A stretch of DNA of 64,000 nucleotides, taken from Pogostemon cablin (Eukaryota > Streptophyta > Magnoliopsida > Lamiales > Lamiaceae). The number at the start of each line of letters is the position of its first letter. Position 1 is the first letter of the stretch. The position numbers and the translations under genes were made by a program. The notes beneath the pieces are model-generated. The model was given only the letters and a program-made list of their open reading frames with translations. It made no database searches and was not told the DNA's origin. Shown here one piece after another: positions 44,060 through 54,902 of this stretch. The stretch spans positions 1,808,814 to 1,872,813 of the forward strand of contig CM043005.1 in NCBI GenBank assembly GCA_023678885.1. Direction: 5' to 3'.

Positions 44060-44450
44060 CTCACACTTGGGGTGTCACACCCTATACTCTGGTAGCACCC
44101 CATAAATTGAGGTATTTATATGACGGTTTACATCCCTTCCACATATATAACTCACAAGCCTTTGTGTATCGATCTTATGCTTTTCCACCACTGGTGCATT
44201 CTTCTTTAAGAAAGACACCAAATTCAGCATGGTGAGGTAGAACAACATCTTTTGTTGTTATCTCTTGAAGTTGGCACTCCCAAACTTCTCGGGCTTCTCC
44301 GTAGGAGTCGGAGCCATGAATGGTCTTGGTATCCCCATTGGAGGATACATCCTTTGGAATAAGTCCCAACAGGAATCTCACCATTAACTCTATATATTAA
44401 CATTGGAGGTTTCAGTTCCATCAATTTCCTTTGCGTTAGACATGGTGATT
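44060..44450 (-). pseudogene. Copia gag N-terminal fragment (C2)
   Basis: On the - strand, starting 35-50 bp inside the 5' LTR, an ATG near 44445 opens MSNAKEIDGTETSN. The conserved copia Gag block EKPEKFGSANFKR*QQKMLFYL is in another frame (a stop replaces Trp), followed by TMLNLVSFLKKNAP. It is the capsid-like N-terminus of a copia Gag, disabled by stops and frameshifts and cut off near 44060. Confidence 0.75.
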
Positions 44451-44485
44451 GAAGGGTGTAGAGGCTAGATATTTCTTCTTGCGAT

Positions 44486-45167
44486 TGTCAGTTTATATGT
44501 AGACCAATCAATCTTTATTGCAATGGATAGAAAAATAGAAAATGGGAATTACTAACCTTTCTTACAGATCTATATCTTGAACGTCTTGGGATGATGTCAA
44601 AGTCGAGTCAAGTAAAATTCTTTTCGCATTAAGAAACACGCCTCGATAGTGATCTGATCTTACGGATCTTCCTCAAAGGTAAAACGACTTCTCATTTTCG
44701 ACAAGGCAGCACCCCTATCGCAGGAACTCTGACGAACTAAAAGAAAATGAAGGACTAGATTGTACTAAATGCAAGTGCTTGTGTATGCATATGATTTGGA
44801 TGTGGTGATGTGTGTGTATGACCCTATTTATAGGCTACAAAGACCACTCCCATATGGTAGGATTGCTTGATTTGTTGCAGATTGTGTTCACACACAACAA
44901 TGTCATTGATTCTATTCACCCACAAAATGATAGAATTGTCATTATTTCTGTTTAGACACAGCCTTTGATCGTCCAGATATAATATATCACATGTTGTATT
45001 TGCTGGAGAAGATCTGAGCTTTGTGGATTTCCCAATCACGGCCTATTTTATGCCAGAAATTAAATATATTATTGGGCTATTTTTAGGCCCGAAAACTCCA
45101 ATTTATTATATTTAATTGATGATTAATTTATTAATTAATTCTTACTAACCAATTAAATTCCCCAACA
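44486..45167 (-). mobile_element. C2 5' LTR, 682 bp
   Basis: TGTTGGGG...ACTGACA on the - strand. The - strand word CCTATAAATAGGG near 44820-44835 contains a TATA box. It is adjacent to the GAGAA target copy. Confidence 0.75.
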
Positions 45168-45172
45168 GAGAA

Positions 45173-45935
45173 TCTATCCAAATTAATTTAAACATATTAG
45201 AATTTTGATCTTAGTGTCGAACTCACTAAGATCATGTGTTTTAATTGGCTGAAAACTCCATTGGTTGTCTTTTCTGTTTAGTTATGTTTTATAACGAAAA
45301 ATTAATTTTATTTTTAAAATTAATTCAATTATATTTTTTCTTCAACTTTTAAATATAATTATAGTCATGTTTAATGATATAAAAGAGGTATATGTTTCAT
45401 GATGAGTGAGACTTGCGTGCGCCCATGCGCACGGAAACATATTCCACAAGAATTAAATATATAGATGCATTTAATCCAGAACACATTTCGTGCGACTCAA
45501 GTATTAGGGGTATTTTTGTAATTTCACATATTTAATATATATATATATAATATTAATAAATAAATATACAATACGTTGATTAGTGTAATCTTATTGATTA
45601 CTGCAATCTTAACTGATTATGCGACAATTTATGCGACAGATTGCATTATGCCATTATTATTTACGGTAATTTTAACTGATTATTATGTGACAGATTGCAT
45701 ATTATTATTAGATAGATATATTCTTTCTTTATCTTTTCTTTATTATCTACATCTTGTATTTCATCGTATCTTTGTATGTGGAGAATACATATTTTAGTTA
45801 ATTTAATATTTATTATTCTATTGTTTGTAATTTAATTATTGAAAACTCAATTATATTAACAATATTGTTATTATAATTTGTTATTTTCAAGTATTTTATA
45901 GTTTTAAATTTAATTATGTTAATCTTTTTTATGCA
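45173..45935. other. AT-rich region preceding the transposase remnant
   Basis: 45405-45480 has GTGCGCCCATGCGCACGGAA, reminiscent of an R2 end. The rest is AT-rich and may be the 5' non-coding part of the DUF4371-type transposon. No clear terminal inverted repeat was found. Confidence 0.4.
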
Positions 45936-46838
45936 ATGGAGAGATATTATAAAAAGAAGTCACATATTGAAAATGTATCATCTGACCTACCAATAGATTT
46001 GTCATCTACTAGCATTCCTGTTCAAGAAACATCAAGTCAAGAAAATAAGGATATTGAATATGATTTAGAAAATCTTCCTAGTGATCCAGGACTTCGGCCT
46101 AAAATAAGAAGTTATCCACCTAATAGTATTGAGCAATTTCGCAGAACTTATTTATTGAGAGGTCTATGTCAACCACGTAATCACAATTTTCCTCAAACGA
46201 TGGATGGGACTCGAAAACGTAAATTTGCTACACCTTGGTATGATACTAATGAGGATTGGCTATAATATAGCGTAGTAAAAGATATTGTATTTTGTTTGTA
46301 TTGTTATCTTTTCTCGAAGGGGTATAGTGATAAGGGACATGATGCTTTTGTTTCAAGTGGATTTAGTAAATGATGTAAGAAAGAAAAATTAAAGGAGCAT
46401 GTTGGAGATGTTAATCGTGATCATAATAAGTGTAGACTAGCTTGTCGAGATTTGATGAATCAAGCTCAGCATATAGAAGTGGCTATTTCTAAACATTCAG
46501 AGAAGTCAAAGATTGATTATCGTTGTAGATTAAATGCATCTATAATTTGCTTGAGCTATCTCATTACACAAGAATTAGCTTTTCGAGGAAATTATGAGTC
46601 TGAAGTATCATTAAATCAAGGTAATTTTATTGAACTTCTGAAAGTTATTGCTTTGTGCAATGAGGATATCAATAATGTTGTCTTGAATAATGCTCCTGAA
46701 AATCTTAAACTTACATCACCCGATATTCAAAAGGATATCATTAATACGGCTTCAGTTGAGACTACTAAGGCTATCATTAAAGATAATGGAAATGAGTTTT
46801 TCTCTATATTGGTTGATGAGTGTCGTGATTTTTCAGTG
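45936..46838 (+). pseudogene. DUF4371 / hAT-type (TTF-zinc-finger) transposase-derived gene, truncated
   Basis: Opens MERYYKKKSH. The N-terminal block LPSDPGLRPKI, then RRTYLLRGLCQPRNHNFPQT, is the conserved start of plant TTF-type zinc-finger proteins with a hAT dimerisation domain. The zinc-finger part follows (FCLYCYLF, HDAFVSSGFSK, LKEHVGDVNRDHNK). The DUF4371 region (INTASVETTKAIIKDNGNEF, SILVDECRDFSV) begins after it. A TAA at 46263 (in WLEYS) and a TGA near 46372 (Trp to stop) break the frame. At about 46838 it is cut off by antisense Athila-type sequence, so the catalytic core and dimerisation domain are missing. Confidence 0.88.
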
Positions 46839-47065
46839 GCATCTGCTCAAGTGCTTCAGCAAAGGGCATGTTGATTTAGATCTGCTTGAAGATATTTAAA
46901 AATTTCTTAAACTTCTTACCAAGACCCTTTTTCAACTGCACTGTAGGAAAAAGAATAGGATACTTTGTCTTTGGAATCCCCAAATTGTTTCTCTCAAGTT
47001 CATCCCTTTTATTCCTTTCTCTCCTAGCTTTCTCCCACTTCTTTTATGTAGCAATCGGATGATCA
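46839..47065 (-). pseudogene. Pre-protease segment (family B')
   Basis: The - strand reads KKWEKARRERNKRDELERNN, then LGIPKTKYPILFPTVQLKKG, GKKFKKFLNIFKQI, a stop, and INMPFAEALEQM. This is the same block as 342-617 and 15122-15410. Homology ends after the EQM word, exactly where the transposase reading frame begins on the other strand. Confidence 0.82.
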
Positions 47066-47149
47066 ATCTCACTCTTAAAACCCACTGTATCACGAGGAGC
47101 AAAATCAACTAGAATGGGATTTAAACCATTCGGATGCATAATCAGGCGC

Positions 47150-47500
47150 ACATGTGTGCTTGCTTGAGCAAAATCGGGTGCTATATCAGGCACGTCACCG
47201 AGCGTGCCGCTCGGTAAGTTGCTCGGTGGCCTGCTCAGTAGTGTTGGAAGTACGCCTGATTTGGAGATAGCTCACCCGATTTGCCTGCTTGAGCGAAACC
47301 GGGCACCATACCGGGTGCACTACCGGGCGTGCTGCCCGTCGAGCTGCTCGGCAGGCCGCTCGGTTGTGTATTTTCAGTGCTCGGTTACCACTTCCAGACT
47401 CCCAACTGTGTATGCCCGCCTTCAGATGCGATTTCTGTATACTGATCCTCTTCTGGAATATTATGTCTTTCATATTATGTGCCACTCCTCAAAGTAATAA
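47150..47500 (-). repeat. Spacer with CTCGG/CCGAG motif array (family B')
   Basis: Between gag and the pre-protease segment. Dispersed words include GAGCGTGCCGCTCGGTA, GTTGCTCGGTGGCCTGCTC, GAGCTGCTCGGCAGGCCGC and GTGCTCGG, with opposite-strand partners (CCGGGCGTGCTGCCCG). It occupies the position of the TCGACC array of family A and uses the motif variant found in family B LTRs. Confidence 0.75.
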
Positions 47501-47524
47501 CATAGCATTGATGTTCTTTCGGAT

Positions 47525-48506
47525 TCAACTCAATTGAGCAAGAAATTTCCCATGCTGTTGCCACTTTCCCATTGCAGAATTCAATTGACTGATAGCAAGA
47601 TCTGTTTCTTTTTGTTTCCTTTCTACTTCCTTGTTTCTTGCTTCAGCTTCTTTATGTCTCTTTTCAGATGTTTCCTGATTTGTGACCATCAGCTTGAGCA
47701 TCAAATCCATCTTATCCTCCATTGATGATCTCCCTTCAGTAGGTTTCTGAGCTGGATCAATTCCCGGAGGTGGTGCAACTGCACTATTAGGATTTGAGTA
47801 AGATAAGTTCTTATCTCTTCTCTGTTTCGGTCTAAAATTCTGTCTATTTCTGTATTCCCCTTGAAAGCTCTGTCCCGTAGCGTAGTTTGCATCCTCAAAC
47901 TGCTCATCATCTCTAGCCATCATTACTTCCTCTCCGTTTCCTTTGATGAGGCGGTCCAACTTATTATTTAATTCATCAAGTCGATCATGGAGAGCTGACA
48001 CTTCACTATTTCCAGCTTGTATCTTAACCTTTTCCACTTTATCAAAAGAACCCTCTCCATCTGCTCTTTCTGATGGCCAATCATAAGAGTTTGCAGCCAT
48101 TTCCTCGAATATCTCTTCTGCTGCCTCTACAAACTGCTTGAATATAGATCCACCTACTGTCGCGTCCACCAACACTATTGAATCTCTTCTTAGGCCTTAA
48201 TAGAAGAAGCCTAAGTAAGTATCCTTTGAAAATCCATGTTTAGGACAGCTTCGCAATAGCTCTTTGAACCTCTCCCATGCCTCATAGAAACTCTCCAAGG
48301 ATCCTTGTTTGAATTGTATAATCTTCTTCTTTATCAAGAAACTCTTGGATGGAGGGAAGTATTTATTCAAAAACCTATCTGTCAATTGTTCCCAATTAGT
48401 ACAACATCATTGAGGAAGGTTGTTGTACCACTCCTTGGCTTTCCCTGTAAGTGAGATGGGAAAAGCTGCATCCTTATAGCATCCTCCGAAATATTTATGT
48501 GCTTCT
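47525..48506 (-). pseudogene. Athila-type gag, C-terminal part (family B')
   Basis: From 48385 the - strand reads MTDRFLNKYFPPSKSFLIKK, then SFYEAWERFKELLRSCPKHG, the end of the capsid-like domain. After a stop near 48197 it continues from 48175 with VDATVGGSIF, EEIFEEMAANSYDWPSER, a coiled-coil-prone LHDRLDELNNKLDRLIKG, EDANYATGQ, an Asn/Arg/Gln-rich stretch, and a Lys/Glu-rich helix (EARNKEVERKQKETD), ending GKWQQHGKFLAQLS. The segment corresponding to the middle of gag is shortened by a deletion near 48190. The upstream part lies at 54903-55339 beyond the nested insertion. Confidence 0.85.
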
Positions 48507-49064
48507 GCGTCTGTTGAGAGTGGAATTTCACGTATTTTAGGTCTCACATTACACAGTTTTTGATAGAATGTGGCCATGATTTTGTATAGAATGGCATGGT
48601 TTTCATATCTTGCATAATTAAGATGCTACTAAGGTGTTTTGTTGAGTTTTGAAGGGTAAAACATGATCAAAAGTTCAAAGTTGGAATGAGGAGTGAAAGT
48701 GAGAAGGAATGCTGAAAAATACAGTCCCTGTTGCACAAATTTCTGTATTCTTATAGAAGTCCAAATTGATCATATGATATATGGTTGGAAAGACACAGAA
48801 GAGAGGGTCGTTTTGACATAAAGAACACCCCAATTGGATTCCAAACGAGAAAGTTATGATCAAAGTGCTAACATCGCGCACGCTGTACCGAGGATCCATT
48901 TTCCATGACTTTTTACATATTCAAATGTTGGAGTTTCTGATAGTTCTTTATATGGATAAAAAGCCAAGGAAAAGAGGAACACGTGAGCGTAAAAATAATT
49001 CAAATTGGAGTCCGTATGAAGAAGTTATACTCAAAACGGTGAAGTCGCGCAGTGCAGTCTCCGC

Positions 49065-49245
49065 AGCTCGGGAGGCTGCTCGGCTCGAGCGGGACCAACA
49101 TTTTGCGAATTTCCAGCCGAGTTGGGTGCCCTCAGAGCCCACATGACGGTCCCATTCCAACCATATGATGCTCGGCTGGTTTGGGGGCTGCTCGGCCATG
49201 AGCTCGGCCCGAGCAAGGTGCCAAGCGGTCCAAAATCGGGCCCAG
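49065..49245 (+). repeat. U3 hairpin array, CTCGGC type
   Basis: CCAGCCGAG (49113-49121) is the exact complement of CTCGGCTGG (49171-49179). GGGACC (49091-49096) complements GGTCCC (49148-49153). GCTCGG..CCGAGC near 49202-49214 is a tight palindrome. The second LTR has the same array at about 53468-53648. The position directly upstream of the TATA box mirrors the TCGACC array of the family A LTR. Confidence 0.75.
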
Positions 49246-49270
49246 ACGAGACCTGTTCGATGCAGCAGCG

Positions 49271-49278
49271 TATATATA
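49271..49278 (+). promoter_or_regulatory. TATA box of nested-element LTR
   Basis: TATATATA, 760 bp from the LTR start. The same offset holds in the 3' LTR (53674-53681). Confidence 0.65.
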
Positions 49279-50495
49279 CCCTCAAGTCGTGATTCTGAAG
49301 CAGTTTTGATCGCGAAAAAGCCCTGCATCAGTCCAAGAAACAATTAGGGAGATCAAGACACAAATTGGAGAGAACCCATCCATAACCCATCATCAATTCA
49401 CACCTCCAACACCTCCATATCAGATTAACAACCTGATTTCATCATCCATCCACTTCCAAGAGGGTTCCAAGTGCTAATCAAGGGAGAATCGAGCAATTAG
49501 AGAGACGGAGAAGGAACGAAAGACTACGTCTACACTAGGGTTTCATAATTCCTATCTTTCTCTTTCTTTTACTTTGATTTTTGGTATGAATTGCTTAGCC
49601 ATGAGTGTTGCTTGTGACCTCATGGGCTAATTTTATATACAGTTCTAGGGTTTGATGGATTGATTTAATTGATTTGGGGATTTAGACCAAAGATTGGGAT
49701 TTTATGCAGTTGAGCTTTTGATTTTACTTATTTTATTAAGACATGCTTTTCTGCTTCGTAATGTCTTCATAATATATTCATGACATCCGCTATAATGCTT
49801 GGATTATTGTGTTAGCTTGTGTGCGTTCATGATTGGTATTGTCTATCTGTTAGGGATTAGAGTAGCTCCGCTATAAGCACTTTAATTTCATGAACTGGTT
49901 AATCAAATACTTGATTAGTTTAGTGGAACAATGCAATTAGACAATCAAGTAGGAAGTGAATAGAACCTTGTAGTAATTCCAGAAAATATCTTGTTAGTCG
50001 GGCTTACCATCCGGAGGTATTGTTGCTTGCTTTGATTAGTATCTAGGAATAAGGCTTAGTAATATTTGCGCACCTTAGGATTTAAACCAGAGTATACTGT
50101 TAGCTTAGAATCGAATCATATTCGGTGGGATAACAGGGATATGTGGTGTATTTTCAGTGAAACTGCATGAATGAACAATCGTAAGTTTAATAACCCAAAT
50201 TAATTGGTCTCTACCTGATACCTTAGAACTGTTTGTCATCTCTTGATTAGAAAACTTGCTTTTATTTTTATTGCTTTTTAATAATTCAGTTATTTAATAT
50301 TTCAGTAATTTAGATAATTAATTCACTACAATACTCTGAATATTGGTTACTCAATTCTGATTAATTAGTAATTAATAGTAAAATAAATAATTAGCTGTCT
50401 CAGTGGGATCGATAATTTAACTTGGGTGCTTGCTGCTACAATTGATATCCTTACACTTGAGGATTTAATTATAGTGCGCAGAAAAAGCCTATCAA

Positions 50496-50519
50496 GTTTT
50501 TGGCGCCGTTGTGCCGGGG
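50496..50519 (+). other. tRNA-Asp-type primer-binding site of nested element
   Basis: TTTTTGGCGCCGTTGTGCCGGGGA, one or two bases after the 5' LTR terminus. It matches TGGCGCCGTTG.CCGGGGA apart from a small insertion. It is the best-preserved example in the window. Confidence 0.85.
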
Positions 50520-50624
50520 ACAGTTTAATTGTTTATTTTTCTTTTATTGCTAATTTAATTAGGATATATATATTTAATTTTTTAGATTTATTTAAACACG
50601 TTTTTTTTTTCTTTGAATAAAGAG

Positions 50625-51260
50625 ATGCAGTGGCCTACAGATAAGCAGCAATGCAAGTCTGTGGAAGTAGTAGAGGACTTCACCTTGTCTGATGCAGAGT
50701 TTGAGGGTTTATCTAATGATGCATGTATAGATTATCTTGAGAAGTTACTTGCATTAGGTGATGCCAGGGATGAACAGATAAGGAAGACCACTGCTGACAT
50801 GGTGAATCAAAATAAAAAATCCACTATTGAGGAGGAGATGAAGCCTGCTGCTAAGGAAGAGAAGCAAAAGAGCCAAAGCATTGAAGTGGTAGAGGAGATC
50901 GCAGGAACAGGCGTATCTCTTACTTTTCCTACTACTAACTCTAATTTGATATTTGATAATCTTTTGGTTGCAGGAACGATTGATGATCCATATCTGAAGC
51001 CTCCGAACATACCTCCCGATTTTTCTTCTTATATTGATGTTGTAAATTCTAACTTATTTGTTCCCTGTTTTGCTACACAGGGTGAGCCTACAATAGAATG
51101 GAAGATTGACAAGAAGGAATCAAGCCTGTCATGGGAGGAAAAGAATTTAAAGAGTCCTGTTTTAGTGACAAAGAAGGGTGAGATGGTTGGTGTAAAGAAT
51201 AAGAGAGGGAAGAAGTACTTAAAGGTAAGAATGCGAGAAGACTCCCCTAAGATCCAGTAG
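50625..51260 (+). CDS. Sole open frame of the nested element: protease-RT linker-derived protein
   Basis: A 211-codon frame. The TTG at 50613 is not a eukaryotic start, so ATG 50625 (MQWPTDKQQCKSVEVVEDF) is chosen. The N-terminal third matches the linker of the autonomous relatives: VEVVEDF, then LSNDACIDYLEKLLALGDARDE versus SNDVCIEFLENLIALGDD at 1040-1294. VVEEIAGTGVSLTFPTT repeats the VVEEIVKED..SLTFPTT pattern. The C-terminus is basic (KNKRGKKYLKVRMRED). No enzyme domain is present. It is intact, which is notable for a leftover of a deletion, but whether a protein is made is unknown. Confidence 0.6.
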   Translation: MQWPTDKQQCKSVEVVEDFTLSDAEFEGLSNDACIDYLEKLLALGDARDEQIRKTTADMVNQNKKSTIEEEMKPAAKEEKQKSQSIEVVEEIAGTGVSLTFPTTNSNLIFDNLLVAGTIDDPYLKPPNIPPDFSSYIDVVNSNLFVPCFATQGEPTIEWKIDKKESSLSWEEKNLKSPVLVTKKGEMVGVKNKRGKKYLKVRMREDSPKIQ

Positions 51261-52914
51261 TCGAAAAGAGGTATCCGTCGTGACTCTCCGACGTTAAACA
51301 TGAGCGCCTGTTGGGGGCTGTCCCTTCTATTTTATTGCTTTTATATGTCTGTGTTGGTGTAAGAATTTTATTAGGGGTTGCTTGACTGGGGTATATACTT
51401 CTTTGCAAACTTAGTTTCTCACTTTGTTTGATCTAAGTTTGGGGGGAGGTTACGTACATACCTTGTCTTGTAGTACCGAAGTAAAATTTTTGCATTGTGT
51501 TGTTGCTTGGAGGGTCGATTTTTTGTGGATTTTTAATATTTTCAATTTATTTGATGATGTTGAGGGTTCGATTTTTTGCAATTTTCCAGGTTTCGTGTTG
51601 CTTTTGTTTGTGTTTATTTATTTTGTGTTAATCCTAGTATCGGTGTAGTCGATTTATGGTTCTCTAGGATGATTTTCTGATTTTTCTTGGCACTTGATTA
51701 TATGTGTGATTGTGTTTGAGAAGCAGTTTGAGATTGTGCTTGGATATTGAGATACTTGAAATTTATTTATGTGCATGAAAGATTAGCTATGTAACTTGAT
51801 TAGGATTGCTCATTCATTCATATAGCCATGTGAGATTTTGAGCCTTTTGAAATCGTGACAAGTTGCATGATTAAGTTTATTCTTGTGAGAGTAGTTCATA
51901 CACACGTATTCTAGAACTTGGCTTTATATCTTGCTTGAAGCTACGTGTTTAATTAGATGATAGGAAATGATCTTAGGCCATCTTTGTTGTTTATTAGTCA
52001 CTAACCAAATTATTATCCTACCTATTGAAACTATCCGTAGTTAACCCTTTTGAGCCTGAAAAGCCATATTTGTTGGAAGCCTACGTGATAAGCCAATTGA
52101 TCCCCTTTGTTAGCCTTTAAAAATCCCTACCTAGTAGAGAGTTGAAGGAGTCAATTTGGTATCTTGAGAAGAAACATAAAAGGAGAATAAGTTAGAAGTG
52201 ATGAAAATTGTTGAAAAGAGTAGTTAAATTGTTGCATAAAGGGGTAGTGCCCGAAACTGGTACCCCATGAAAAGGGTAGTGCCTGAAACTGGTACCCTTA
52301 TTTGAAAAAGAAAAAAAAAAGAAAAGAAAAGAGGGAAGAAGAAAAAAAAATTTCTAGTAAGGATGTGGTGTTCAAAAGTGTAGGAGCAATCAAATTGCAA
52401 GAAGCATTGAAGAGCGTTGAAGAAGAAAGAAGAAAGTAAAGTTGTTTGTTGAAAAGCTGTAAGTCTTCTTTGATTCTCTACTAGTGATTGAGTCACTTTA
52501 TCCATATACTTCCTACCTTTACCAAAAAGCCAACATTACAACCTAATGCAAGACCTTTGTGATCCTATTGTTGAAATTATCCCTTTAGTCGAGAGTTGAG
52601 ATGATTGTCAAGCTTATGGTTACGCGTGTGTTTGAATTGGCTTTGAGTGTAAACACCTTACCCTGAAGTGTATATCTCACACTTGAGCAATGAGCGTAAA
52701 TACTACCCGTGAGAATGGTGGATGAGCATTCCAAAAAAGTGAAGTAGTTGATTTGAATTGTATGTTCTTAGATGGATGGTTATCTTAGTATTTGAAGTAT
52801 GATTTTTGAATTGTTATATTTTCTTGGATGTGAAGTTGTGAAATTTCCTCTCAATTACTCTATTGGTTTTATATGTCGTTGCCTCGGGACGAGCAACAGG
52901 TAAGTTTGGGGGTT
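51261..52914 (+). other. Non-coding 3' internal region of nested element, with purine tracts
   Basis: Begins near GAGCGCCTGTTGGGGGCTGT, a segment seen after the last pol domain in Athila-type elements, then TTTGGGGGGAGG near 51437. A 31-bp unit (GGGTAGTGCC.GAAACTGGTACCC) is repeated in tandem at about 52240-52301. AAGTTTGGGGGT at 52902-52913, next to the 3' LTR, is the likely polypurine tract. Confidence 0.7.
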
Positions 52915-54897
52915 TGTTGAGAGTGGAATTTCACGTATTTTAGGTCTCACATTACACCGTTTTTGATAGAATGTGGCCATGATTTTGTATAGAATGGCAT
53001 AGTTTTCATATCTTGCATAATTAAGATGCTACTAAGGTGTTTTGTTGAGTTTTGAAGGGTAAAACATGATCAAAAGTTCAAAGTTGGAATGAGGAGTGAA
53101 AGTGAGAAGGAATGCTGAAAAATACAGTCCCTGTTGCACAAATTTCTGTATTCTTATAGAAGTCCAAATTGATCATATGATATATGGTTGGAAATACACA
53201 GAAGAGAGGGTCGTTTTGACATAAAGAACACCCCAATTGGATTCCAAACGAGAAAGTTATGATCAAAGTGCTAACATCGCGCACGCTGTACCGAGGATCC
53301 AATTTCCATGACTTTTTACATATTCAAATATTGGAGTTTCTGATAGTTATTTATATGGATAGAAAGCCAAGGAAAAGAGAAACACGTGAGCGTAAAAATC
53401 ATTCAAATTGGAGTCCGTATGAAGAAGTTATGCTCAAAACGGTGAAGTCGCGCAGTGCAGTCTCCGCAGCTCGGGAGGCTGCTCGGCTCGAGCGGGACCA
53501 ACATTTTGCGAATTTCCAGCCGAGTTGGGTGCCCTCAGAGCCCACATGACGGCCCCATTCCAACCATATGCTGCTCGGCTGGTTTGGGGGCCGCTCGGCC
53601 ATGAGCTCGGCTCGAGCAAGGTGCCGAGCGGCCCAAAATCGGGCCCAGACGAGACCTGTTCGATGCAGCAGCGTATATATACCCTCAAGTCGTGATTCTG
53701 AAGCAGTTTTGATCGCGAAAAAGCCCTGCATCAGTCCAAGAAACAATTAGGGAGATCAAGACACAAATTGGAGAGAACCCATCCATAACCCATCATCAAT
53801 TCACACCTCCAACACCTCCATATCAGATTAACAACCTGATTTCATCATCCATCCACTTCCAAGAGGGTTCCAAGTGCTAATCAAGGGAGAATCGAGCAAT
53901 TGGAGAGACGGAGAAAGAACGAAAGACTACGTCTACACTAGGGTTTCATAATTCCTATCTTTCTCTTTCTTTTACTTTGATTTTTGGTATGAATTGCTTA
54001 GCCATGAGTGTTGCTTGTGACCTCATGGGCTAATTTTATATACAGTTCTAGGGTTTGATGGATTGATTTAATTGATTTGGGAATTTAGACCAAAGATTGG
54101 GATTTTATGCAGTTGAGCTTTTGATTTTACTTATTTTATTAAGACATGCTTTTCTGCTTCGTAACGTCTTCATAATATATTCATGACATCCGCTATAATG
54201 CTTGGATTATTGTGTTAGCTTGTGTGCGTTCATGATTGGTATTGTCTATCTGTTAGGGATTAGAGTAGCTCCGCTATAAGCACTTTAATTTCATGAACTG
54301 GTTAATCAAATACTTGATTAGTTTAGTGGAACAATGCAATTAGACAATCAAGTAGGAAGTGAATAGAACCTTGTAGTAATTCCAGAAAATATCTTGTTAG
54401 TCGGGCTTACCATCCGGAGGTATTGTTGCTTGCTTTGATTAGTATCTAGGAATAAGGCTTGGTAATATTTGCGCACCTTAGGATTTAAACCAGAGTATAC
54501 TGTTAGCTTAGAATCGAATCATATTCGGTGGGATAACAGGGATATGTGGTGTATTTTCAGTGAAACTGCATGAATGAACAATCGTAAGTTTAATAACCCA
54601 AATTAATTGGTCTCTACCTGATACCTTAGAACTGTTTGTCATCTCTTGATTAGAAAACTTGCTTTTATTTTTATTGCTTTTTAATAATTCAGTTATTTAA
54701 TATTTCAGTAATTTAGATAATTAATTCACTACAATACTCTGAATATTGGTTACTCAATTCTGATTAATTAGTAATTAATAGTAAAATAAATAATTAGCTG
54801 TCTCAGTGGGATCGATAATTTAACTTGGGTGCTTGCTGCTACAATTGATATCCTTACACTTGAGGATTTAATTATAGTGCGCAGAAAAAGCCTATCA
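52915..54897 (+). mobile_element. 3' LTR of nested element
   Basis: 1983 bp, the same length as the 5' LTR with about 21 substitutions and no indel. It is followed by the target copy GCGTC, and family B' gag resumes right after on the - strand. Confidence 0.95.
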
Positions 54898-54902
54898 GCG
54901 TC

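Larger units (their letters stand above)
41026..45167 (-). mobile_element. Rearranged copia element (family C2), GAGAA target duplication
   Basis: The outer ends are TGTTGGTTTATAAGG at 41026 and the complement of TGTTGGGGAATTTAATTGG at 45167. They are flanked by a perfect 5-bp duplication GAGAA (41021-41025, 45168-45172). On the - strand the order is: 5' LTR (45167-44486), gag start, an extra LTR fragment (43938-43698), an internal remainder (43697-43169) with a purine tract, and a 3' LTR (43168-41026). The 3' LTR is interrupted by a solo LTR of family C1 and contains an internal duplication. Most of pol is deleted. Confidence 0.75.
48512..50494 (+). mobile_element. 5' LTR of nested element
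   Basis: 1983 bp. U3 carries a CTCGGC/GCCGAG inverted-motif array (about 49065-49245), and the TATA box TATATATA follows at 49271-49278. This implies that R-U5 occupies about 1.2 kb. The antisense frames of 84-131 codons across 48948-49343 recur identically in the other LTR and are not taken as genes. Confidence 0.95.
48512..54897 (+). mobile_element. Complete young non-autonomous Athila-type LTR element nested in gag
   Basis: Two LTRs of exactly 1983 bp (48512-50494, 52915-54897), TGTTGAGAG...GCCTATCA. The 5-bp target duplication GCGTC is perfect (48507-48511, 54898-54902). The internal region is only 2420 bp, with a primer site, one 211-codon open frame and a G-rich tract before the 3' LTR. 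Gag, protease, RT and integrase are all absent, so movement must depend on proteins supplied in trans. I count about 21 LTR differences (about 1.1%; 15 transitions, 6 transversions). Confidence 0.96.

Noticed and set aside
48948..49343. 131-codon - strand frame, repeated at 53399-53746
   Set aside because: Duplicated because both copies are LTRs. It runs antisense through the U3 motif array.
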